From contig DOMD01000174.1 in assembly GCA_003510525.1 (NCBI GenBank), positions 3,274 through 8,443 of the forward strand: DNA of 5,170 bases. Direction: 5' to 3'. Each line of letters opens with the position of its first letter. Positions within the stretch are counted from its first letter, which is position 1. Shown piece by piece: positions 1 through 4,291 of the stretch. The notes beneath the pieces were generated by a model. It did no database searches. It saw nothing but the letters and a program-made list of their open reading frames with translations, and was not told the origin of the DNA. Made by a program: the position numbers and the translations under genes. The DNA comes from Candidatus Omnitrophota bacterium (GTDB taxonomy: Bacteria > Omnitrophota > Gorgyraeia > Gygaellales > UBA12090).

Positions 1-195
1 GTTGAAGTCAAAATCATCCTTGGCCTCCAGCCGGTAGCGCGATTCCACGCTGACTTTAATTTTGTCTTTCCACTCTTTAGGGAGATAATCCTGGATAAAA
101 ATACCTTCTGCCTTAACAGGCGCGCTGAAGATGACCAGGATACCCAGGGTCAACACCGCAAGCCGGTTAATACTGCTTGGGACTTTTTTCTTCAT
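1..195 (-). CDS. N-terminal part of a secreted, probably outer-membrane beta-barrel protein (truncated by window edge)
   Basis: Sixty-five codons are open from an ATG at 193-195 to the window edge. The first 29 residues form a classical Sec signal peptide: basic MKKK start, hydrophobic core around residues 12-24 (LAVLTLGILVIFS), and an APVKA cleavage site before EGIF. The mature start contains KVSVESRYRLEAKDDFDFN, an alternating stretch ending in an R-x-R/E-like beta strand followed by an acidic DDFDF turn. This resembles the first strand of alginate-export-like and related outer-membrane barrels seen in uncultured Gram-negative lineages; that family call is an inference from about 35 mature residues. 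The start is fixed by an AAAGGAG ribosome site at 200-206 just upstream. It has its own strong promoter (377-405) and a long structured leader, so it appears transcribed independently of the response regulator gene. A generic secreted protein is the main alternative. Confidence 0.8.
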   Translation of the reverse strand, partial: MKKKVPSSINRLAVLTLGILVIFSAPVKAEGIFIQDYLPKEWKDKIKVSVESRYRLEAKDDFDFN

Positions 196-206
196 CGTTC
201 TCCTTT

Positions 207-228
207 CTAATCTCTTCTTTGAGATTAG
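207..228 (-). promoter_or_regulatory. Perfect hairpin abutting the ribosome site of the outer-membrane gene
   Basis: An 8-base perfect inverted repeat (CTAATCTC at 207-214 and GAGATTAG at 221-228 on the plus strand) with a 6-base spacer directly touches the AAAGGAG ribosome site (200-206). A second SD-like AAGGAGG lies just on its other side (230-236). In the transcript this would fold into a small stem-loop beside the ribosome landing site. It could tune translation or stability; the regulatory role is inference. Confidence 0.5.
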
Positions 229-240
229 CCTCCTTGGTTT

Positions 241-361
241 TTTGCCTAATTTTTGGCCTTTCCTTCAATGTCGGCCCGATGAACAAGCAGACGCTGGAAA
301 GGCCCCCTTTTAGAATTAGATACAAAAGCGGTAAAAAATTTGTCTTGATTAGGCAAATTTT
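241..361 (-). promoter_or_regulatory. Candidate structured 5' leader (cis-regulatory RNA) of the outer-membrane gene
   Basis: Within the predicted 5' UTR are nested perfect inverted repeats. An outer 10-bp pair joins 241-250 (tttgcctaat) with 348-357 (attaggcaaa). An inner 9-bp pair joins 255-263 (ggcctttcc) with 296-304 (ggaaaggcc). Inside that, TTCA-TCG and CGA-TGAA on the minus strand can form a further bulged stem (about 265-284). A competing 8-bp hairpin, 335-342 (aaaatttg) with 354-361 (caaatttt), shares bases 354-357 with the outer stem, so the two folds exclude each other. The closed element ends just before an SD-like AAGGAGG and a small hairpin next to the true ribosome site. This architecture is riboswitch- or thermosensor-like, but I do not recognise any known riboswitch consensus in it. 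Confidence 0.45.
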
Positions 362-376
362 AATATAACTGATTAG

Positions 377-405
377 ACTATACCCAAAATGTCAGAATTT
401 GTCAA
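377..405 (-). promoter_or_regulatory. Strong sigma70-type promoter for the outer-membrane gene
   Basis: On the minus strand a perfect TTGACA (400-405) is followed after exactly 17 bases by TATAGT (377-382), one mismatch from the TATAAT consensus. Transcription would begin near 370, giving a leader of about 175 bases before the ATG at 195. The 9-base word taactgatt occurs at 366-374, across the predicted start site, and again at 418-426, upstream of the -35 box. Confidence 0.75.
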
Positions 406-469
406 GTAAAATCTCCTTAACTGATTGAAATCAAGTAAGTTTTATAAGTTTCTGCTGGGGTAGTTATTT

Positions 470-506
470 GCGCGATACCTGCCTGTCGGCAGACAGGAAT
501 CGCGCC
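470..506 (-). repeat. Palindromic repeat copy (GCGCGAT arm type) interrupted by another palindrome
   Basis: The plus strand reads gcgcgata (470-477), then a 20-base insert, then aatcgcgcc (498-506). Joining the two outer pieces gives gcgcgataaatcgcgcc, identical to the core of the intact copies at 941-957 and 1074-1090. The insert therefore sits in the loop with no base lost or duplicated. In a minus-strand transcript the outer 7-bp stem and the inner stem would stack into one long hairpin separated by a single T/T mismatch. Confidence 0.75.
478..497. repeat. 20-base inserted palindrome (CCTGYCTG type)
   Basis: The sequence cctgcctgtcggcagacagg has 8-base arms (478-485 and 490-497) around a TCGG loop. 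The only unpaired arm position is C/A on the plus strand, which becomes a G-U wobble in the minus-strand transcript. Similar CCTGCCTG...CAGGCAGG palindromes are common dispersed repeats in candidate-phylum genomes; that comparison is from memory. Confidence 0.65.
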
Positions 507-511
507 GTTGC

Positions 512-536
512 TTGTAGCGGCGGCATTTATGCCGCC
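512..536 (+). repeat. Palindromic repeat copy (GGCGGCAT arm type)
   Basis: It has a ttgtagc lead followed by ggcggcat, tt, atgccgcc (519-536), a perfect 8-base inverted repeat. The ttgtagcggcg lead is shared, in the opposite orientation, with the copies at 941 and 1074, but the distal arm bases differ and compensate (GCA/TGC here, CGA/TCG there). It lies seven bases past the response regulator stop codon and head-to-head with the interrupted copy at 470-506. Confidence 0.75.
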
Positions 537-543
537 ACCTTTC

Positions 544-921
544 TTAGTTTAGGGCTTTTTTAACCTTGTCTAAGAGCTCGGCGGCGTTAAAAGGCTTGAG
601 GATATAATCCGCAATCTGCTCCTTTTCCACCAGGTCCCTCACCCGGGGGTCTCCTACGGCAGTAAGAACAATAATCGGGATTTCCGGGATCTCTCCGGTG
701 ATGGCCTTAATTTCCTTTATCCCGATTAAGACATTATAGCCGTCAACCTTAGGCATCATAATGTCTAAAATAACCAAATCCGGCTTATCCGAGAGTATTT
801 TTTTGATACATTCATCGCCGTCGGAAGCGGTGATCACCGCGTAATCGTTCGCCTCAAACCTGGTTTTTATCAAGCTTACGATATGCGGGTCATCGTCAAC
901 TACTAAAATTTTTTTAGTCAT
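544..921 (-). CDS. Single-domain response regulator (CheY-like receiver)
   Basis: The 125-residue protein is one receiver (REC) domain with no output domain. The key residues are all present: acidic cluster DDD at 9-11, phospho-acceptor Asp53 in VILDIMMP, switch Thr87 in VLTA, aromatic Tyr106 and invariant Lys109 in YILKPF. It should accept phosphate from a histidine kinase and act by protein-protein contact in the cytoplasm. The obvious donor is the large sensor kinase whose gene ends 170 bases upstream on the same strand and which carries no receiver of its own. The start is supported by an AAAGGAG site at 929-935, seven bases before the ATG. Repeat copies lie on both sides of the gene. No promoter is evident directly upstream, so co-transcription with the kinase is likely but not shown. 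The loop after Asp53 (IKAITGEIPEIP) is a few residues longer than in minimal CheY. The target protein is unknown. Confidence 0.95.
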   Translation of the reverse strand: MTKKILVVDDDPHIVSLIKTRFEANDYAVITASDGDECIKKILSDKPDLVILDIMMPKVDGYNVLIGIKEIKAITGEIPEIPIIVLTAVGDPRVRDLVEKEQIADYILKPFNAAELLDKVKKALN

Positions 922-940
922 AAAAAGTCTCCTTTATTAA

Positions 941-967
941 GCGCGATAAATCGCGCCGCTACAAATG
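941..967 (-). repeat. Palindromic repeat copy (GCGCGAT arm type)
   Basis: The palindrome gcgcgataaatcgcgc (941-956) is followed by cgctacaaatg, 27 bases identical to the copy at 1074-1100 and 133 bases apart in the same orientation; the match extends one base left, and a weaker acagg match continues to the right. Its minus-strand reading begins CATTTGTAGCGGCG. It sits only five bases upstream of the response regulator's ribosome site, so its hairpin would lie in that gene's leader. Confidence 0.75.
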
Positions 968-977
968 CCACAGGCAG

Positions 978-1020
978 CAACGGAATTTATGCGGCAGGTA
1001 ACGGCGGCATTTATGCCGCT
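978..1020 (+). repeat. Two tandem repeat copies, one decayed (978-996) and one intact (1001-1020)
   Basis: The right copy reads acggcggcatttatgccgct (1001-1020), with 7-base perfect arms gcggcat/atgccgc plus one G-T closing pair. The left copy reads gcaacggaatttatgcggc (978-996) and looks like the same unit with several arm bases lost. Both carry an AACGG lead in place of TAGCGG. The interrupted copy at 470-506 has the same gcaacgg lead when read on the minus strand, which suggests a subfamily. Confidence 0.55.
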
Positions 1021-1073
1021 GATTTAGGCTATGATCCTTCTTTTAAGCCTGCCCCGTTCATCAGGTGGGGTGA

Positions 1074-1100
1074 GCGCGATAAATCGCGCCGCTACAAATG
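1074..1100 (-). repeat. Palindromic repeat copy (GCGCGAT arm type) overlapping the kinase stop codon
   Basis: This is an exact 27-base match to 941-967. Its tail, read on the minus strand as CATTTGTAG, forms the last two codons (His, Leu) and the TAG stop of the sensor kinase gene (stop at 1092-1094). The repeat is thus part of the coding sequence, and its palindrome forms a hairpin immediately after the stop. Confidence 0.8.
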
Positions 1101-3773
1101 TGACAGGTGATTGATATTTTTAAGGCTTGAGATTTTGGAAATCATCTCATCCGCTGTTTTCGCGTCTTGGGGATAGTTAAGTGTTTCGTATATAATATGA
1201 ATTTCTTTTCCCAGAGGCTCTTTGGCCAGATAATTATCAAAACTATCCTGAATCCTTCCTAAGACTATCAGCGCTCCCTCTTTTTTCATTCCGGAAAGTA
1301 TCATCAAAATTAGCTGGTCGTTTTCAACCACTATGTCGGTTTCCCGGCGGATTTTACTGCGCACCAGCATCCGGAGGTCATAGACCAGGGAAGAAGTTTT
1401 TTCCCGGTCCATTTTTTCTTTGAGCCGGGAAATATCCTTAAGATTAAATACCAGAATTGATAAGGCCGCGTCTTCTTTAGAGAGTCTTTTCAGGCTGTGG
1501 GTAATACATTCCTTAAACAGCTCTTGGGTGTTGTATTTGGGAAGCGAAAAGGTGACCTTGGTCCCTTTGCCCAATTCGGAATCTATCCAGATTTTTCCTT
1601 TATGCAGTTCAACAATAGCCTTGGTGATGGATAGGCCTAAGCCGGTGCCTTTTTCACCCGGTCCGGCGGTCCGGCCGAATTGCTGGAATTTGCTGAAAAC
1701 CCGGGGCAGGTCTTCTTTGGCAATGCCCCCTCCGGTATCTGAAACAGAACACTCTATGGATGTATCTTTTTCGCTTAGGTAGATACTGATCCGGCCGGAT
1801 TGAGTGAATTTAAGGGAATTGCCAATCAGGTTGGTAAATACCTGAATAATCCTGTCTTTATCCGCGAAGGCCTTGATTTTTTCCGGAGAAAAACTTGTCT
1901 CTATGGAAAGTGATTTTTCTTTGACTATCAGGGAAAATCCGGCGATAACGCCTTTAACCGCCCCGCCCAGATCCACAAATTCTTTCTTTAACTCTACCAT
2001 ACCGGCCTCAATCTTAGAAATATCCAAAAGATTATCAATTATCCTTTTCAGGCGGTCGGAATCCTCCAGGACGATAGAGAAGACTTCTTTTTGTTTCTGG
2101 GTGGTCTCTCCCAGTATTCCGTCTAAGGCCTGGGATACCCCTTCGCGGATAGTGGTCAGGGGGGTGCGGATTTCGTGGGAGACGGTGGAGATAAAATCCG
2201 TCTTCATCCGGTCTACTTCTATTTCTTTAGTAATATCCCTAAATAGCCCGATGGCTCCGATAATTTTACCGTCTACCTTAATCGGGGAGGCGGTGAGGGC
2301 GGCGGGGAATTTGGTATTGTCCTTACGGTAATAATAGGAACTGCTGTGCATAGTTGAGCCCTTGGCCAGGGCTAAGGACAGAGTCCTTTCGTTAAAAGGA
2401 ATGAGGTTTCCTTTTTCATCCTCAGCCGGGATAACCTCGGACAGCCCTTTTTCAGCGATCTCTTCTTTTTTCCAGCCGAACATCTTCTCGGCCGCGGAAT
2501 TAAGCAGGACAATCTTGCCCTCGCCATCCACCGTTATCATGCCGTCTCCGATGCTGGCTAACACCATCTCATATTTAGTTTTCTCCTCGCCGATTTTGGC
2601 GTTGGCCGAGCGCAGTTTATTTTCTATCTCCCGCTCATTTTCGATCATCCGGTTAAAAGACACGGCTAATTTCCCTATTTCGCCCCCGCAGAGTATATCT
2701 ACTTTGGCTTCAGATTCACCTTTGCTGATTTTTTCGGTTACCGTGGTGATTTTGCTAAGGGGCCTGGCAATTGACCTGGCCGTAAGCAGGGCGGAAATAA
2801 TTACTAAGAGCAGGGTGAATAGAGCCGTCATTATTGAGAATTTCCTTAGTTCATAAATTGAAGTGAAGACTTCATCTTTATTTTGTTCTATCACCAGAAT
2901 CCATTTCCAGCCCTTTTCTATTTCTAAGATGGCCGAGGCCCCAAAAACCTTATTTCCTTTGGCGTCTGTCCAGGATTTGTTTAAGGCGCGCGATTGATTC
3001 AGGATTGTTAGGACCGGTTCGGTCTCGATCTTTTGTTTTAAAGGCGAGTATTCGCTTATTTTCTTAGAGGGAGTTAAGAGCAGGCCTTCTTGATTTAACA
3101 AAAAGATATCCCGGGAGGATTTTTCGTCATCCAGGGATGTTGTTTCCTGCCACTGGTGGTTTTTTATCCCCAGGAGCACATCCTTGATGTTGCCTAAACT
3201 GTAAAAATTTACCAGCACCCCGATGGTTTTATTCGCGTTTCGGGTTTTAATCGGCGCGCTGATAGAGATAACCTCTTCTTCAACATCGTAATGCGTAAAG
3301 ATGCCGGCATCCTGGATATAGGTTCTGTTTTGTCCCTGGAGAAAATAAGGCTGGTCTTTTCCCATATCCAGGCCTAATAAAAATTCTCCCTCGGTAGTGG
3401 CGATAATGCTCCCTTTCAGATCCAGCACCCGGATTTCCACAATCTCTTCGTCTAGCGGTTTTTTATTAATCTTAAGATGGGCGTTCAAGAGCCGGCTGGC
3501 GGGTATTTTTTCTTTGCTATCAGCAGATTTGACGATTGACTCAGCCTGGTCGCGGATAAATCCATCCGAGGCAAAATCAATGGTTCGGCCTTTTTTGCCG
3601 GAGAGATATTCCAGCACCGCTATCTTTTTGGCTGAAGCCAGGACGCGCAGGTCATTCAGGGATGCTTCCCGGAGAGATTTCTGGGCGCCATAGAAGCTTA
3701 AGGCGCTGACCAAAAGCATCGGGATTATGGCGATGGCCATAAAGCTAATCAGGAGTTTTAGGCGAATAGACAT
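1092..3773 (-). CDS. Membrane sensor histidine kinase: Cache-HAMP-PAS-HisKA-HATPase plus degenerate GGDEF-like C-terminus
   Basis: The 893-residue protein senses an extracytoplasmic signal and autophosphorylates on histidine. Parts in order: membrane anchor at residues 7-29; extracytoplasmic double-Cache-like sensor about 35-305; second membrane segment about 312-333; HAMP about 334-385; short coiled linker; PAS about 398-515 ending in FRDITKE; HisKA with H-box SHEIRTP and phospho-acceptor His533; HATPase with N-box NLIGNSLKF (Asn652), G1 box DTGGGI (Asp679), F-box near Phe693 and G2 box GTGLGLSITK (709-718). After the kinase core, residues about 768-880 follow a GGDEF-domain pattern but lack its active-site residues. 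The charged MSIRLK start before the first membrane segment supports this ATG, although no Shine-Dalgarno site is visible upstream. A TATACT box at 3786-3791 without a good -35 is a weak promoter candidate. The likely partner is the receiver gene downstream. The last codons come from an inserted repeat. Confidence 0.95.
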   Translation of the reverse strand: MSIRLKLLISFMAIAIIPMLLVSALSFYGAQKSLREASLNDLRVLASAKKIAVLEYLSGKKGRTIDFASDGFIRDQAESIVKSADSKEKIPASRLLNAHLKINKKPLDEEIVEIRVLDLKGSIIATTEGEFLLGLDMGKDQPYFLQGQNRTYIQDAGIFTHYDVEEEVISISAPIKTRNANKTIGVLVNFYSLGNIKDVLLGIKNHQWQETTSLDDEKSSRDIFLLNQEGLLLTPSKKISEYSPLKQKIETEPVLTILNQSRALNKSWTDAKGNKVFGASAILEIEKGWKWILVIEQNKDEVFTSIYELRKFSIMTALFTLLLVIISALLTARSIARPLSKITTVTEKISKGESEAKVDILCGGEIGKLAVSFNRMIENEREIENKLRSANAKIGEEKTKYEMVLASIGDGMITVDGEGKIVLLNSAAEKMFGWKKEEIAEKGLSEVIPAEDEKGNLIPFNERTLSLALAKGSTMHSSSYYYRKDNTKFPAALTASPIKVDGKIIGAIGLFRDITKEIEVDRMKTDFISTVSHEIRTPLTTIREGVSQALDGILGETTQKQKEVFSIVLEDSDRLKRIIDNLLDISKIEAGMVELKKEFVDLGGAVKGVIAGFSLIVKEKSLSIETSFSPEKIKAFADKDRIIQVFTNLIGNSLKFTQSGRISIYLSEKDTSIECSVSDTGGGIAKEDLPRVFSKFQQFGRTAGPGEKGTGLGLSITKAIVELHKGKIWIDSELGKGTKVTFSLPKYNTQELFKECITHSLKRLSKEDAALSILVFNLKDISRLKEKMDREKTSSLVYDLRMLVRSKIRRETDIVVENDQLILMILSGMKKEGALIVLGRIQDSFDNYLAKEPLGKEIHIIYETLNYPQDAKTADEMISKISSLKNINHLSHL

Positions 3774-3816
3774 ATTTAGATAGAAAGTATAAAAATTAGC
3801 TTAATGTCGAATTCCC

Positions 3817-3841
3817 TAATGACGAATACCGAACGAATGAC
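3817..3841 (+). repeat. Left inverted repeat of the four-helix-bundle cassette
   Basis: Twenty-five bases that match the reverse complement of 4254-4274 apart from a swapped TA/AT pair and an extra ACGA. It contains the unit AATGAC twice (3818-3823, 3836-3841). Confidence 0.6.
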
Positions 3842-3856
3842 CAATACCTTAATGAA

Positions 3857-4222
3857 TCAATGTTCGACCTTATCATTATTCTTACATTTTCTAATTATAG
3901 AGGCAAAAATCAGATTTAATTCCCGAGCCTCATTTAAATGCCGCCTTGCTTCTTCTTTTAAAGCATCAACTGCCTTGCTAATCATTCTGAGCCAATGTTT
4001 GCTTTCCCTGGATTCTTTCTTGCATATATAAATTTTATTCACAAAATCCTTCTTTGAACAGGCATCATCAGCTTCGCAGTAATTAGCCCCTACGCTTGTT
4101 GCCGATTTTATCAACTGAGTAATCAAAGGAATGGTTACGCAGCTTTGTGGAATCTTCTTGGCAAATTCGATAATCTCTTCTCCAAACTTTGCAGTTCTTT
4201 CTTCTAAGTCGTACTTGTACAT
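3857..4222 (-). CDS. Four-helix bundle protein (23S rRNA intervening-sequence / S23 family)
   Basis: The 121-residue protein is intact and close to the usual length of about 115-125 for this family. Recognisable hallmarks are YDLEERTAKFGEEIIEFAKKIP (residues 4-25), the central SATSVGANYCEADDACSKKDF (40-60), KIYICKKESRESKHWLRMI (63-81), and the closing AREL-LIFASIIRKCK (98-114). These segments form the amphipathic helices of a small four-helix bundle. Homologues occur inside 23S rRNA intervening sequences in Leptospira and Coxiella and as scattered intergenic genes elsewhere; members of known structure form homopentamers, and their molecular function is unknown. Here the gene is intergenic, 69 bases after ccsA and 83 bases before the kinase, inside inverted repeats. 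No Shine-Dalgarno site precedes the ATG; a possible extended -10 would make the message start at or next to the ATG. The variable tail KNNDKVEH lies near the left repeat. It probably has no functional link with its neighbours. Confidence 0.93.
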   Translation of the reverse strand: MYKYDLEERTAKFGEEIIEFAKKIPQSCVTIPLITQLIKSATSVGANYCEADDACSKKDFVNKIYICKKESRESKHWLRMISKAVDALKEEARRHLNEARELNLIFASIIRKCKNNDKVEH

Positions 4223-4228
4223 TTAGTC

Positions 4229-4258
4229 ATTTTAGCATCTTCGATATTCTTTCGTCAT
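4229..4258 (-). promoter_or_regulatory. Possible promoter of the four-helix-bundle gene, partly inside the inverted repeat
   Basis: On the minus strand ATGACG (4253-4258, four of six matches to TTGACA) is followed after 18 bases by TAAAAT (4229-4234), preceded by TGC, an extended -10. The start site would fall at about 4222, the A of the ATG, implying a leaderless or near-leaderless message, in keeping with the missing ribosome site. The -35 box is weak. Confidence 0.25.
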
Positions 4259-4274
4259 TCGGATTTCGTCATTA
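4254..4274 (-). repeat. Right inverted repeat of the four-helix-bundle cassette
   Basis: Read on the minus strand it gives TAATGACGAAATCCGAATGAC in two halves (TAATGACGAAA, TCCGAATGAC), matching the left copy at 3817-3841. The surrounding 4226-4280 carries GTCATT four times (4226, 4254, 4268, 4275), so the flank is itself internally repetitive. Confidence 0.6.
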
Positions 4275-4291
4275 GTCATTAATCGGGTATA

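Larger units (their letters stand above)
196..543. other. 348-base gene-free region between response regulator and outer-membrane gene
   Basis: This stretch holds, from right to left, two adjoining palindromic repeats (470-536), about 60 bases of AT-rich sequence with nothing recognisable (roughly 406-469), a sigma70-type promoter (377-405), and a structured leader (about 195-370) of the downstream gene. No credible protein gene is present. No classical terminator with a GC stem followed by a T run is visible after the response regulator stop; the repeat hairpin at 519-536, seven bases past the stop codon, may protect the transcript 3' end. Confidence 0.7.
3801..4282. mobile_element. Inverted-repeat-bounded cassette carrying a four-helix-bundle gene
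   Basis: The four-helix-bundle gene sits between related flanks in inverted orientation. The left flank at 3817-3841 reads TAATGACGAA-TA-CCGA-ACGA-ATGAC. The right flank at 4254-4274, reverse-complemented, reads TAATGACGAA-AT-CCGA-ATGAC; the copies differ by a two-base swap and a four-base gap. A looser outer match (TTAATGTC at 3801-3808, TTAATGAC for 4275-4282 reversed) suggests the element spans about 480 bases. Both ends read TTAA, which is self-complementary and so cannot be told apart from a target duplication. No transposase is encoded, so any mobility would be supplied in trans. The cassette separates ccsA from the sensor kinase. Boundaries are approximate. Confidence 0.5.

Noticed and set aside
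335..361. Intrinsic terminator: 8-bp stem followed by T residues on the minus strand
   Set aside because: The stem is nearly all A-T, lies about 10 bases after the predicted transcription start, and most of the T run is used in the stem; a competing fold seems a better reading than termination.
241..361. Known riboswitch class such as c-di-GMP, cobalamin or SAM
   Set aside because: None of the conserved core motifs of these classes that I know could be found in the minus-strand leader.
131..368. Two overlapping plus-strand open frames over the outer-membrane gene start and its leader
   Set aside because: They run antisense to a signal-peptide gene with its own promoter and ribosome site, have no ribosome site or family resemblance, and their sequence is explained by the leader's inverted repeats.
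163..389. Minus-strand frame open through the leader, ending in a Lys/Glu/Arg-rich stretch at a TAA near 163
   Set aside because: It has no ATG, runs through the promoter -10 box, and its charged tail comes from purine-rich SD-like repeats read in frame; a short TTG-started leader peptide cannot be excluded but has no positive support.
1021..1073. Imperfect palindromes aggct/agcct (1026-1050) and cccc/gggg (1052-1070) between repeat copies
   Set aside because: The stems are only four to five bases with wobble or mismatched extensions and no T run follows; this may be debris of a further repeat but cannot be supported as a terminator or RNA.
941..1100. CRISPR-like pattern: two identical 27-base repeats in the same orientation
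   Set aside because: There are only two copies, 106 bases apart, the repeat is a strong palindrome found in variant forms elsewhere in the window, and no cas gene is present.
1420..3693. Several plus-strand open frames of 98-164 codons opposite the sensor kinase
   Set aside because: They are shadows of a clearly conserved kinase gene, have Ser-rich compositions typical of antisense frames, and no recognisable domains.
3804..4031. 75-codon plus-strand open frame overlapping the four-helix-bundle gene
   Set aside because: It lies antisense to a recognised conserved gene and partly in the cassette repeat; no ribosome site.
3801..4282. TTAA target-site duplication at the cassette ends
   Set aside because: TTAA is its own reverse complement, so it is equally explained by the inverted repeats, and no other duplicated flank is visible.
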